Part shown: positions 15,373 to 24,820 of the stretch, piece after piece
Layout: each line of letters begins with the position of its first letter
How positions within the stretch are numbered: the stretch's first letter is position 1
From: Phycisphaerae bacterium
GTDB taxonomy: Bacteria; Planctomycetota; Phycisphaerae; UBA1845; PWPN01
Length of the DNA: 64,000 bases
Direction of reading: 5' to 3'
NCBI GenBank assembly: GCA_012729395.1
Contig: JAAYDF010000229.1
Location: forward strand, 1 to 64,000
Notes under the pieces: generated by a model
Database searches by the model: none
Seen by the model: only the letters and a program-made list of their open reading frames with translations
What the model was told of the DNA's origin: nothing
Program-made: the position numbers and the translations under genes

Positions 15373-17781
15373 ATGATCAGGAAGATGTCAAGGATGATGC
15401 CCCACGGACGGCGCACCCACGCGATGTGGGTGGCGTTGCTGTTGGTATTGCCGCTGATGTCGTTTCGGGGCAGCGATGCGCTCGGGCAGGCCCCGCCCAC
15501 GTCGCCGCAGGCCACCGCGACCGAATCGGTGATCGAGTTGGACAGTGCGACGCCGGAACCGCCCCTGAACCAGATTTTCGTGGACAGCCAAGGCCGTGTC
15601 GAGCTCCACGTGCGTGATCTCGATCTGGCCGCCGTACTGCAGATGCTGTCGATGCACAGCCGCCGCAACATCGTCGCGACGCAGGGAGTTCAAGGTCGCA
15701 AGGTGACGGCGAACCTTTACGACGTCACATTCGAGGAAGCGCTCGATGTCCTGCTGATCAGCCACAACTGCACCTGGCACAAGGCGGAAGGCTTCGTATA
15801 CGTCTACCCGAACACGCCGAGCGAGGAGAGCGAAGCCCGGCCACTGGACATTCAGGTAAGTCTTGACGGACGGGTGACTTTGCGGGCCTACGAGCAGCCG
15901 TTGAGCACCGTCTTGCAGGCACTCGCCAGCCAAGCCAACCGAAACATCATCCCCGACCCGGAGGCATCGGAGCGTCGCGTCAACGCGAACTTGAAGGAAG
16001 TACCCTTCGATCAGGCCTTGACCGCGATCCTCGACCAACACGGCGGGGGTTGGGAAGAGCAAGACAATCTGATCTACGTGTACTCGCCCGAAGCATGGGC
16101 CCGCAAGAGCATCGAGAAGAAAGAGGCGACTCTGCTGGAAACTCGCCTCTTCCGCCTGCATTACATCACCGCGGAAGAAGCGGAGAAGATGATTACTCCT
16201 TTGCTCAGCACGATCGAGGGTGAGGTCAGCGCCTTGAACCGCAGTGCCGAGCTTCGAGGGAACATCACACAAGAGCAGCAGCTTGAAGACTCATCGGGAT
16301 GGCGGGGACAATCGCCCGGCGGACAGCAGGACGGCGTCGCGTCTTCGGTGACGCGTTCGCGTCAGCTTCAGCCGGTCGGGCAGGGATCCTCGTCTTCAAC
16401 CGAGAAGGAGTTGGTCGAAACCATCCAGTCTGAGTCCGCGGCGTTCAGCATCGGTTCGAAGGATATGGACAACGCCTGGCTGCTGGTCCGCGACTACAAG
16501 GACAACTTGAACAAGATCGCGGAAGTTATCGCCCAGATCGACGCTCGCCCCAGGCAGGTCTTGGTGGAGGCTACGATTCTGCGAGCCCGGCTGGACGAGA
16601 ACAACGCACTGGGCATCGATTTCAACTTTGTGGGCGGTGTCGATTTTCAGGCCTTGGGGTCGACGTCGACCGGTGTGACGGACCTCGTTACCGGGGACTT
16701 GCCGCTCAACCGGATGAATGACACGAACATCACGACGCGTACGGACTTCAACGACGCGATCGCGCCGGGCGGGCTCACTTTCGGCTTGGTCAAGGGATCC
16801 GTCAGCGTGTTCGTGCGAGCGCTGGAGGAGATCACGGACACGACCATCCTGGCCAACCCCAAGATGCTCGTCCTCGACAAGCAGGAAGGCCAAGTGCTTG
16901 TCGGCCGCGAGGACGGCTACCGCAACACGATCGTGACGCAGACGGCGGCCATTGAGACTGTTGAGCAGCTCCAGACGGGCACGAAATTCAGGTTTCGGCC
17001 CTTCATCGGGGACGATGGATTCGTGCGTGTCCAGGTCCGTCCCGAGGACAGCAGCGGCGGTCTGACCGGCGCCAACCTGCCCTTCAAGCAGACCACGGAG
17101 GTTGAAACCAGCGTGGTTGTGCGGGATGGGCACACGATCCTGATCGGCGGGCTGTTCCGCGAGATGTCATCGGCGGCCCGCGGGCAGGTCCCGGTGGTTG
17201 GCAACATTCCCGTGGCCGGAGCCCTCTTCCGCAACTCGCGAGACAACACACAGCGTGAGGAAGTCATCATCCTTCTGACTGTCCATGTGGTCAAGAATGA
17301 AGCGGAGGCGGACAAGGCCAGCATGGCGGCCATGCAAGATGTCGAACGTTACCGGGTGGGCATGCGGCAGGGGCTGCAACTGCACGGCCGGGAACGGCTG
17401 GCCCAGGCGCATTACCGATGGGCACAAGAGCATCTGGCCAAGGGACACCGTGGGCAAGCGCTGTGGGATCTCGAATTGGCCCTCAACAACAACCCCACCC
17501 TTGTGCCGGCCATGCGTTTGAAGGAACGCATCACCAGCCGCCGGGATTACGACGAGGATGGCAGTTCGGTGCGTGGCTTCGTGCGGCGTCAGATCATGCG
17601 GGAGACGGGTGAAATCGCCCCTCTCTTTGGCCGGCCTGAACCGCTACTCGACGACCTTCCTCTTCAAGGCCCCAGTGGGTTCGACGATGGCGACGGCTCG
17701 CCTCCACAGGCGACCGGCGGAGCAGCGCCCTTCACCACCCCGTCGCAGGAATCGACCACATCTGTCAAGGAGGACACCTGA
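15373..17781 (+). CDS. Secretin (outer-membrane channel of the pilus/type II-like system)
   Basis: An 802-residue secretin with a signal peptide at the start. Two STN-type N-domains follow (about 67-140 and 150-240; each has a LAAVLQMLSMHSRRNIV- or LSTVLQALASQANRNII-like core). Then comes an N-domain region with a Gln/Ser-rich linker, and the C-terminal secretin domain ending VPVVGNIPVAGALFRNSRDN...EEVIILLTVHVV. About 160 residues follow the channel: a helical, TPR-like stretch (AHYRWAQEHLAKGHRGQALWDLELAL) and a Pro/Ser-rich tail. Secretins multimerise in the outer membrane to let pili or substrates through. I start at ATG 15373 (GGGAG upstream); GTG 15364 is possible. It shares one base with the next ATG (17781). 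Confidence 0.9.
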   Translation: MIRKMSRMMPHGRRTHAMWVALLLVLPLMSFRGSDALGQAPPTSPQATATESVIELDSATPEPPLNQIFVDSQGRVELHVRDLDLAAVLQMLSMHSRRNIVATQGVQGRKVTANLYDVTFEEALDVLLISHNCTWHKAEGFVYVYPNTPSEESEARPLDIQVSLDGRVTLRAYEQPLSTVLQALASQANRNIIPDPEASERRVNANLKEVPFDQALTAILDQHGGGWEEQDNLIYVYSPEAWARKSIEKKEATLLETRLFRLHYITAEEAEKMITPLLSTIEGEVSALNRSAELRGNITQEQQLEDSSGWRGQSPGGQQDGVASSVTRSRQLQPVGQGSSSSTEKELVETIQSESAAFSIGSKDMDNAWLLVRDYKDNLNKIAEVIAQIDARPRQVLVEATILRARLDENNALGIDFNFVGGVDFQALGSTSTGVTDLVTGDLPLNRMNDTNITTRTDFNDAIAPGGLTFGLVKGSVSVFVRALEEITDTTILANPKMLVLDKQEGQVLVGREDGYRNTIVTQTAAIETVEQLQTGTKFRFRPFIGDDGFVRVQVRPEDSSGGLTGANLPFKQTTEVETSVVVRDGHTILIGGLFREMSSAARGQVPVVGNIPVAGALFRNSRDNTQREEVIILLTVHVVKNEAEADKASMAAMQDVERYRVGMRQGLQLHGRERLAQAHYRWAQEHLAKGHRGQALWDLELALNNNPTLVPAMRLKERITSRRDYDEDGSSVRGFVRRQIMRETGEIAPLFGRPEPLLDDLPLQGPSGFDDGDGSPPQATGGAAPFTTPSQESTTSVKEDT

Positions 17782-19022
17782 TGCGAGGCCTTGCCTGGAC
17801 AGTATGCATCATCGCCTTGGGCCTGGGATTGGCCGCATGCTCGGAGATGCGCCCAGAGGACAGCAAGAAGGAAGTGCGTCAGCACTGGGACACGATGCGT
17901 GCCCGGCTGAAGTACCAACTGGCCCTGGATAGCTTCAACTCCGGCCAACTTGACCAAGCCCACGAAAGGCTGCGGGAGTCGCTGGCGCTCGATTCGATGG
18001 CCGCGCCCGCCTATGCGTTGCTCGGCAAGATCCTGCTGGAGCGTGGCGAAGTGGCGGCGGCCTCCCAGGCATTGGAGCAAGCGGCCCAGTACGGCGGCGA
18101 CAAGCAGGGTGAGGTTCCCTACCTTCGCGGGCTGATCGCCCAGCGGTACGAACGGTTCGAGGAAGCTCTGAGTTGGTATCGGCAGGCCTCGTTCGCCGAC
18201 CCCATGAACGCTCACTATGTGGCGGCGGTGGCGGAGACACTGGTCGCTCTCGGCCGCCCCAACGAAGCTCTGGCCCTTGCCCGCGGCCGTTGGACCGACT
18301 TCGAACAGAATGCGACATTGCGTTCGCTGACGGCGGGCATCGAGATGTTGTTGGGGCGATATGAAGAGGCGGCGGACGCCTACCGCGAGGCCCTGCGACT
18401 GGCACCTCAGGATGATATCCTGCGCTGGCGGCTGGGTTCGGCCCTGGTTTTGGCCGGGCGTCACGAAGAAGCCGCTGACGTTCTGGCATGCGCGACTCAA
18501 AGCGACAAGCAAGCGCCGACAACCGCTCTGGTCGATCTGGGTCATGCGTCGCTGGAATTGGGGCGGGCGGATCAAGCCAAGACGCTGCTACGGCAGGCAA
18601 CCAGTCAAGAACCAACGCTGGTGAGTGGTTGGCTGTGGCTGGCGCGGGCCTCGCTGATGTGCGAGGATCTGGTCACCGCCCGACGTTCCGCTCAAGAGGC
18701 CGTGCGTATCGAGCCGGACAACGACGGACATCACATTCTGCTGGCTTACGTGTGCCTGCGGCAGAAGGATTATCCAGCCGCGGAGGCATCCAGCCAGGTG
18801 ATTCTCCGACAGCGTCCCGACGACCCACTGGCGCTCCATCTCCTGCATCTGGCACAGTCGCATCTCGATCTATCCGAGGCCTCGTACCGATCTCTGCCAA
18901 TGACCTCTGAGTCCGACCCGGCGGCGGCCGGGCGTTTGGCGGAAATCTCCGAGCACGACATCGGCGGCTCGACCGCGCCGACCACCGAGGCCCACCTGAA
19001 CAGGAGGGCTCGATCGCCATGA
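17781..19022 (+). CDS. TPR-repeat lipoprotein, probable secretin pilotin or assembly factor
   Basis: A 413-residue protein with a lipoprotein signal (lipobox LAAC, Cys at 20) followed by about nine tetratricopeptide repeats covering residues 40-380. TPR lipoproteins of the PilF/PilW kind carry secretin subunits to the outer membrane and stabilise the multimer, and the position directly after the secretin supports that role. It is longer than PilF (about 250 residues), so it may also be a general scaffold. The start overlaps the secretin stop by one base (TGATG), and the end overlaps the kinase start by four. Confidence 0.82.
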   Translation: MRGLAWTVCIIALGLGLAACSEMRPEDSKKEVRQHWDTMRARLKYQLALDSFNSGQLDQAHERLRESLALDSMAAPAYALLGKILLERGEVAAASQALEQAAQYGGDKQGEVPYLRGLIAQRYERFEEALSWYRQASFADPMNAHYVAAVAETLVALGRPNEALALARGRWTDFEQNATLRSLTAGIEMLLGRYEEAADAYREALRLAPQDDILRWRLGSALVLAGRHEEAADVLACATQSDKQAPTTALVDLGHASLELGRADQAKTLLRQATSQEPTLVSGWLWLARASLMCEDLVTARRSAQEAVRIEPDNDGHHILLAYVCLRQKDYPAAEASSQVILRQRPDDPLALHLLHLAQSHLDLSEASYRSLPMTSESDPAAAGRLAEISEHDIGGSTAPTTEAHLNRRARSP

Positions 19023-20542
19023 GCGCTTCGGTCAGCCACAAGACCGCTCTGCCTCTGTTGCATGAATCGCCGACGGTGAGCTCCGTCGCGACGAAGACGC
19101 TCTCTCTGCGCAGCACGACATCGCTGGCTATCGCCCTTCTTCTGATGATCGCAGCGATCGCGGCGTACGGGATCTGCGACGTCGTGAGTGAGGCCTCCCT
19201 GCAGACCCAGTATGTCGCATGGTCGGTCTGCGGCATGTTGGTCCTGCTGGCCATTGTGATCCTGCTGCTTGGCCGGCTCATCACTCACCGCTCGCTACGC
19301 ATCATTGAGCAGCGATTGCACCACCTGACGAAAGATGATGAACTCGCGAATCTCGATGCCCCGGTGCCTGGCGAGTTGCAGCCGGTGTTGAGCGCTCTGA
19401 GTGGATACGTCACCAAGGTTCGCACCCGGGTCGACCAACTCCGCATGCAGAAGAAGGAACTCGACATCCAGATGCGTGTCGCCGACGCGGAGCGGCAGAA
19501 CACCGAAGCGATCATCTTCAGCATCTCGGACGCCGTTCTGGTCATCGACTCCTTCGGTGAGCTGATCCTGGCGAACACCGCGGCCGAGCGGCTGTTCGGA
19601 TTCCGATCGGCGGCGTGGCGTCATCGGCCTATCGAACGGGTACTGGACGAGGGCTCGCTGATAAGTCTCATCAAGGACGCTCGTACGGCGGGCGATCGCA
19701 GTATCCGTCGGCAGGTCGAATACAGCACGCTGCGGAACGGCCGCACCCAGACCTTCAACATCACCCTGTCGACGGTGGTGGACGCCAACGGGCAATCGCG
19801 CGGGGTTGTGGCTGTGTTCCACGATATCACCCGCGAGCGCGAGATCGCCCAGGTCAAGACCGATTTCGTCTCTTCGGTCTCGCACGAACTGCGAACGCCC
19901 CTGTCCAGTATCAAGGCCTACGTCGAGATGCTCGTGGACGGGGAAGCGCACGACGAGAACACCCGGCGGCATTTTTACGAGATCATCCAAACAGAAACAG
20001 ACCGGCTGCAACGGCTGATCAGCAACATCCTGAACATCTCGCGGATCGAGTCGGGCGTGGTGGATATCCATCGGGAATCCATCCCGGCCAACACGGTGGT
20101 CGAGACCGTCACGGACATGATGTTACCGCAGGCACGGGAGAAGAACATCGAGCTGACTTGCGAGTTGGGCGAGAACGTACCGGCGGTATGGGCGGACCGC
20201 GATCTGCTCCACCAAGCGGTGCTCAACGTGATCAGCAACGCGGTGAAGTACACTCAGCCGGGCGGGCTAGTGCGTGTGTCCACGCACGTCGAGACTGAAA
20301 ACAGGCATGTGGCAATCAGCATCTCGGACAACGGCATGGGGATACGTGCCCAGGATCTATCGCGGGTTTTCGATAAGTTCTACCGCGCTCCGGACGGCGC
20401 GGCGATTGCGAAAGGTACGGGACTTGGTCTCAACCTGGTCAAGCACATCGTGGAAACGGTGCACGGTGGGCAGATCTCGGTCGCCAGCGAGTTGAACAGC
20501 GGCACCACGATGGTGCTGCGGTTCCCCTACCTGGCCGATTGA
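19019..20542 (+). CDS. Membrane sensor histidine kinase with PAS domain
   Basis: A 507-residue kinase. Two membrane helices (36-56 and 68-88) are separated by only about 11 residues, so the input is probably membrane-embedded or cytoplasmic. A HAMP-like stretch and coiled coil follow, then a PAS domain (about 160-275), a HisKA domain with the phospho-acceptor in SHELRTPL (His 289), and an HATPase domain with N-box HQAVLNVISNAVKY, DNGMGI and GTGLGLNLVKHI. The layout resembles PhoR/ResE-type kinases. It sits inside the pilus operon, overlapping the TPR gene by four bases and directly ahead of a receiver protein, its likely partner. Confidence 0.92.
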   Translation: MSASVSHKTALPLLHESPTVSSVATKTLSLRSTTSLAIALLLMIAAIAAYGICDVVSEASLQTQYVAWSVCGMLVLLAIVILLLGRLITHRSLRIIEQRLHHLTKDDELANLDAPVPGELQPVLSALSGYVTKVRTRVDQLRMQKKELDIQMRVADAERQNTEAIIFSISDAVLVIDSFGELILANTAAERLFGFRSAAWRHRPIERVLDEGSLISLIKDARTAGDRSIRRQVEYSTLRNGRTQTFNITLSTVVDANGQSRGVVAVFHDITREREIAQVKTDFVSSVSHELRTPLSSIKAYVEMLVDGEAHDENTRRHFYEIIQTETDRLQRLISNILNISRIESGVVDIHRESIPANTVVETVTDMMLPQAREKNIELTCELGENVPAVWADRDLLHQAVLNVISNAVKYTQPGGLVRVSTHVETENRHVAISISDNGMGIRAQDLSRVFDKFYRAPDGAAIAKGTGLGLNLVKHIVETVHGGQISVASELNSGTTMVLRFPYLAD

Positions 20543-20562
20543 CATGCAAGAGAGGAGCGGTC

Positions 20563-20958
20563 ATGGGCAACAAGACCATCCTGATTGCGGACGATGAGAC
20601 GCACATTCTGAACGTGCTCTCGATCAAACTTCGGAACGCCGGCTTCAACGTCGTCACGGCGGAGGACGGCGCCGAGGCGTACGCCCTGGCTTGCGCGCAC
20701 CAACCGGACTTGGTCATTACCGACTACCAGATGCCGCTTCTGAGCGGGCTGGAGCTGTGCAGCAAGTTGATGAGTGATCCCAAGACGCGGAATGTGCCGA
20801 CCATTCTCTTGACGGCCCGCGGTTTCTCGATGTCCGAGGCGGATATTACTTCGCACAACATTCGAGAGGTGATCACCAAGCCCTTTAGTCCGCGCGAAGT
20901 GCTGGCCCGTGTTCAGGATCTGGTTCAGCACAACGTCGTGGGGGTTGCTTCCGTGTAG
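20563..20958 (+). CDS. Single-domain response regulator (receiver only)
   Basis: A 131-residue CheY-like receiver with all phosphorylation residues: acidic pair D10-D11, phospho-acceptor D54 (ITDYQMP), T84 (LLTA) and K106 (TKPF). It has no output domain, so it must act through protein contacts, for example on a motor ATPase or the adjacent HD-GYP protein. I start at ATG 20563 with GGAG seven bases upstream; a TTG at 20539 would extend it without need. The kinase upstream is the obvious phosphodonor. Confidence 0.92.
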   Translation: MGNKTILIADDETHILNVLSIKLRNAGFNVVTAEDGAEAYALACAHQPDLVITDYQMPLLSGLELCSKLMSDPKTRNVPTILLTARGFSMSEADITSHNIREVITKPFSPREVLARVQDLVQHNVVGVASV

Positions 20959-20975
20959 TTTGGGGGAGCTGAACG

Positions 20976-22658
20976 ATTTCAACCGTAAACGTCAACGAGA
21001 GTCGCCGTGAGGTTCTGTCGGATTTCACCGAGTGGGCCCAGCCATGGTCCCAACTCGGGCTGTGGTTGTCCACCTGGAACGATGGGGCGGAACTGGCCGA
21101 GGAGATGGGGCCCAAGGGCACATTCTGGCAGACCCTTGTTCGCCACTCACCGAGGTTCTATGAGCGGCTGCGCCACTTTGCGCGCCGAGCCCAGGGGGGT
21201 GATACGCTGGCATGTGAGTTGGACCCGCTGGCAGGAACGCTGGTGGTGGCGGTTCCGGTCACTCATCGGCACCATACCGTGGGGGCCGTACTCGCCTGCG
21301 GGTTGACGGAGGCCTTCCTTGACGAGGAGACGTTCGCGAGGTTCTGCGACACATACCAGTTGGACCGTACGGTCATGATTCGCCTGGCGTCCGAGCAGCC
21401 AAGGCACCAGATTGGCCATCTGCAGGCCTACGCCAGCATTCTGGCCCACCACGTCAACGCGAGCAGCACCGCGAATGCCGCCCAGCGCGACATCTGTGAC
21501 ATGTCCTCGCACCTCGACCGCACGTATGAGGAACTGCATCTGCTGTACCGGGTGAGCACGGGATTAAGCGTCAGCAGAAAGCCGATACACCACTTTCGAG
21601 AACTCTGCCAGGAACTCCTGCACACCACCGTGGTTCGCAGTTTCGCCGTCATTCTGGAGTCGCCCAAGGACTCGACCGTCCCACCCGGGGTGGTGCAAAT
21701 CGGCCCGCTGGAGGCGGATACCGACGACCTGCTGCGGCTTTACCATCTCGTCCGCGAGCGAACTCCCAACGTAGGGGAAGCCTTGGTAGTTGACCAGGCG
21801 GCCGCTGATCCCACGCTGAGCTGGGCTTCTCCCTGGCTGAAGCAGTTCGTGTTCTACCGCTTAGCCAAGCGTGAACGACTGTTCGGCGGCATCCTGGCGA
21901 TCAATCACGTCGACAATACGGAGTTCAACTCCTACGAGATCCAGTTCATCAACGCCCTGACCGAGCGAAGCTCGGCCTTCCTGGAGAACGTCCAGCTCTA
22001 TGATGACCTGGAGCGGCTGTTCAGCGGGCTGGTGCATGCTCTGGTGAGCAGTATCGACGCGAAGGATCCATACACCTGCGGCCACTCTCAGCGAGTCGCC
22101 CGGCTTAGCCACCGTATCGCCCAGCTGAACGGGATGTCGGAGGCCCAGTGCCGGCGGGTTTACCTGAGCGGTCTGCTGCACGACGTCGGCAAAATCGGAA
22201 TCTCCGAGGCGGTGCTGTGCAAGAGCGGCCGACTCACCCGCGAGGAGTTTGAGGAGATCAAACGGCATCCGGAGATCGGAGCGAGAATCCTGGCGGGTGT
22301 TCCGCAGGTGGTTCATGCCATCCCCGGTGTGCTGCATCACCATGAGCGGATGGACGGCAAGGGCTACCCGGCGGGCTTGGCGGGCTACGACATTCCCTTG
22401 CTGGGGCGGATTATCGGGCTGGCGGACAGCTACGACGCCATGACAACCAATCGCACCTATCGGCAAGCTCGGCCGGTGCAGATCGCCATCGCCGAGATTC
22501 GCCGGTGCAGCGGCACGCAGTTCGACCCCCTGCTGGCTGATCTCCTGCTGCAACAGAATGTCGAAACCATGCACCAGGAGGTGACGGAATTCGGCAATCT
22601 GCCGATGGGAAGTCACCCAGCCATCGGCATGGGCTTCTTCATGGGAGACGAGCCATGA
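20976..22658 (+). CDS. HD-GYP c-di-GMP phosphodiesterase with GAF-like sensor, probable ATT start
   Basis: A cytoplasmic protein of about 560 residues. An N-terminal sensory region and coiled coil lead into a GAF-like domain (about 190-345). A complete HD-GYP domain follows: HSQRVARLSHR, the HD pair in LLHDVGKIG (402-403), HPEIGARIL, and HHERMDGKGYP with the GYP motif at 463-465. Such enzymes hydrolyse c-di-GMP at a di- or tri-iron site. The start is unusual: GGGGGAG at 20962-20968 lies seven bases before an in-frame ATT (20976), the upstream stop is at 20970, and the first standard in-frame start is a TTG at 21066 without a ribosome-binding site. The 30 codons between look coding. The end overlaps the STAS gene (ATGA). 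Confidence 0.88.
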   Translation: MSTVNVNESRREVLSDFTEWAQPWSQLGLWLSTWNDGAELAEEMGPKGTFWQTLVRHSPRFYERLRHFARRAQGGDTLACELDPLAGTLVVAVPVTHRHHTVGAVLACGLTEAFLDEETFARFCDTYQLDRTVMIRLASEQPRHQIGHLQAYASILAHHVNASSTANAAQRDICDMSSHLDRTYEELHLLYRVSTGLSVSRKPIHHFRELCQELLHTTVVRSFAVILESPKDSTVPPGVVQIGPLEADTDDLLRLYHLVRERTPNVGEALVVDQAAADPTLSWASPWLKQFVFYRLAKRERLFGGILAINHVDNTEFNSYEIQFINALTERSSAFLENVQLYDDLERLFSGLVHALVSSIDAKDPYTCGHSQRVARLSHRIAQLNGMSEAQCRRVYLSGLLHDVGKIGISEAVLCKSGRLTREEFEEIKRHPEIGARILAGVPQVVHAIPGVLHHHERMDGKGYPAGLAGYDIPLLGRIIGLADSYDAMTTNRTYRQARPVQIAIAEIRRCSGTQFDPLLADLLLQQNVETMHQEVTEFGNLPMGSHPAIGMGFFMGDEP

Positions 22659-22999
22659 AAGTGCAGACCGACATACGGGATGACCTGGCCATCCTCGCCG
22701 TCGCGGGCGAGCTGAACGCCGATTCAGTCGCCAAGTTCGGGGAAGCGGTCGAGCAAGCACACACCCAAGCGGCGCGGGATTTCATCGTGGACCTTTCCGA
22801 GGTCACCAGCGTGGACAGCGCGGGGCTGGAATGCCTCGTCCGTCTGCAGCGCGAGGCCGAGGAGCAATTGGGGATGGTGCAGTTCTGCGGCGCCGACCAG
22901 ACACTGAGCAAGATCTTCGAGATGACGCGGCTGGATAAGCGTTTCACCCTGCATCCGAGCGTTGATGCGGCCATAGCCAGCTTTGCACCCGCGGGATAA
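22655..22999 (+). CDS. STAS-domain protein (anti-sigma-factor antagonist type)
   Basis: A 114-residue SpoIIAA-like single STAS domain. The phosphorylatable Ser lies in VDSAGLECL (Ser 55), preceded by the typical FIVDLSEVTSVDS strand. In classical partner switching a HPK-like kinase phosphorylates this Ser and a PP2C phosphatase removes it; neither is in the window. In this operon it may be a switch on the pilus machinery. It overlaps the HD-GYP gene by four bases and ends three bases before the pilB/gspE ATG. Confidence 0.88.
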   Translation: MKVQTDIRDDLAILAVAGELNADSVAKFGEAVEQAHTQAARDFIVDLSEVTSVDSAGLECLVRLQREAEEQLGMVQFCGADQTLSKIFEMTRLDKRFTLHPSVDAAIASFAPAG

Positions 23000-23002
23000 C
23001 CG

Positions 23003-24730
23003 ATGAGCAATGTGAACATGACCAGTACGACAAGCTCGCCTCCCCGTCAGGTCGGCCAGATCCTGGTTGAGAAGGGTCTGGTGACCGAGGCGCAGATCCA
23101 GCAGGCACTTGCCGAGCAGAAGCAAAGCGGGCACCGCAAACTGCTGGGCGAGATGATCGTCGAGCTTGGCTTCGCGACCGAGGACCAGGTAGTCGAGGCG
23201 CTGGCTGAGGCGTATGGCATGCCGTACGCCAAGCTCACGCCGAAGCTGGTCGACCCGAAGATGATCGGCGAGTTGCCGCGCGACTTTGTCGAGAAGCAGT
23301 GCGTCCTGCCGCTGTTCAAGGTCGACAGCGTGCTGACGGTGGCGATCCATGAGCCAGCCAACGTCTTCCTGATGGAAGAGGTGAGCAAGCTGGTGAACTG
23401 TCCGGTGCAGGCGGTCGCCACCTCCGCGGGAGATATCAAGGCCCTCCTGCAGATGCACCTGCCTTCCAGCAATGTGTTTGTGATCGATGAGATCCTCGAA
23501 GACGTGGCCACTGAAGTACTTGAGGAGCTCCAACAGCCGTCGCTGGACATTGCGTCGCTGGAAACCGACGCGGCGGGTTCGCCCGTCATCAAGCTGGCCA
23601 ACTACATCATCTTCAACGCCGTGCGCGAGGGGGCAAGCGACATCCACATCGAGCCGGACGAGAACCTGCTCCGTGTGCGTTACCGGATCGACGGGCGGCT
23701 GGTGGAGAAGCTTCAACCACCGGCAGTGATGCAGCCCGCTCTCGTGTCGCGTATCAAGATCATGGCCTCGCTGGACATCTCCGAGCGGCGGCTGCCGCAG
23801 GACGGCGGCATCCACGTCAAAATGGACGGCCGGCCTATCGATCTGCGCGTCTCGACGCTTCCGAACAAGTTCGGCGAGAAAGTCGTGCTCCGGATCATCG
23901 ACAACAAGAACGTCTGCGTGTCGATGGAGCAACTCGGATTTGACAAGGACACGCTCGATAAGTTCCGGCGGCAAGTGCATCAGCCGCACGGTCTGATGCT
24001 GGTGACAGGCCCGACCGGCAGCGGCAAGAGCACGACGCTCTATGCCGCCCTCTCGGATATCAACACCAGCGACATCAACATCTGCACGGTCGAAGACCCG
24101 ATCGAGTTCAACCTCGTCGGGATCAACCAGTTTCAGGTCAACGAGAAGATTGGATTCACCTTCCCCGCGACGTTGCGCTCGCTGCTGCGGCAAGACCCGG
24201 ACGTGATCATGGTGGGCGAGATTCGCGACGCGGAGACGGCCAAAATCGCGGTGCAGGCGGCCCTGACCGGGCACATGGTTTTCTCCACGCTGCACACCAA
24301 TGACGCTCCGAGCGCCGTCACCCGGTTGTACAACGTGGGCATCGAGCCTTACCTGATCAGTGCGTCCTTGGTGGGCGTGCTGGCTCAGCGTCTGGTGCGG
24401 CGGCTGTGCCCTGGTTGCTCCGAGGAGATCACCCCGACCCCGCATGCCATCCACGCCGCTCAACGACTGGGTGAGCAACTGGACCGCGTTTTCGTGGGCA
24501 CGGGATGCTCGCGTTGCCGACGTACCGGTTTTTCGGGGCGGGTCGGGCTCTACGAGGTATTCATCCCCGATGATGAGGCCCGGGATGCCATCACCGGCGG
24601 CGCCACGCTGCATCAGTTGCGCGACTTGGCCTGCAAAGGGGGCATGAAGTCGCTCGTGGCCGACGGGTTCGAGAAGGTCCGCCAAGGCATGACCAGCATC
24701 GAGGAGGTTCTCCGCGTGACCACGTCATAG
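23003..24730 (+). CDS. pilB: Extension/secretion ATPase PilB/GspE with MshEN-like N-terminal domain
   Basis: A 575-residue hexameric ATPase that powers pilus extension or pseudopilus growth. The N-terminus has two MshEN-type motifs (RQVGQILVEKGLVTEAQIQ ending in ALAEQ at 35-39, and LLGEMIVELGFATEDQVVEAL), a fold known to bind c-di-GMP in MshE. The motor part has Walker A GPTGSGKST (336-344), Asp box EDPIE (364-368), Walker B DPDVIMVGEIRD (398-409), His box with STLHTND, and the zinc tetracysteine C469/C472/C502/C505. It follows an HD-GYP enzyme and a STAS protein, which suggests direct second-messenger control of the motor. Confidence 0.93.
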   Translation: MSNVNMTSTTSSPPRQVGQILVEKGLVTEAQIQQALAEQKQSGHRKLLGEMIVELGFATEDQVVEALAEAYGMPYAKLTPKLVDPKMIGELPRDFVEKQCVLPLFKVDSVLTVAIHEPANVFLMEEVSKLVNCPVQAVATSAGDIKALLQMHLPSSNVFVIDEILEDVATEVLEELQQPSLDIASLETDAAGSPVIKLANYIIFNAVREGASDIHIEPDENLLRVRYRIDGRLVEKLQPPAVMQPALVSRIKIMASLDISERRLPQDGGIHVKMDGRPIDLRVSTLPNKFGEKVVLRIIDNKNVCVSMEQLGFDKDTLDKFRRQVHQPHGLMLVTGPTGSGKSTTLYAALSDINTSDINICTVEDPIEFNLVGINQFQVNEKIGFTFPATLRSLLRQDPDVIMVGEIRDAETAKIAVQAALTGHMVFSTLHTNDAPSAVTRLYNVGIEPYLISASLVGVLAQRLVRRLCPGCSEEITPTPHAIHAAQRLGEQLDRVFVGTGCSRCRRTGFSGRVGLYEVFIPDDEARDAITGGATLHQLRDLACKGGMKSLVADGFEKVRQGMTSIEEVLRVTTS

Positions 24731-24820
24731 CCGCTTGCGGTTGTCCGCAGGCCCGAGGGATCGCCGGCAGGAACGCGCCAAGCTCCATTCGACCCGTCAC
24801 CAGCGAACAAGGAAGACAAC

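Noticed and set aside
22724-24685. 650-codon open frame on the minus strand
   Set aside because: Antisense to STAS and pilB, both certain genes; no domain is visible.
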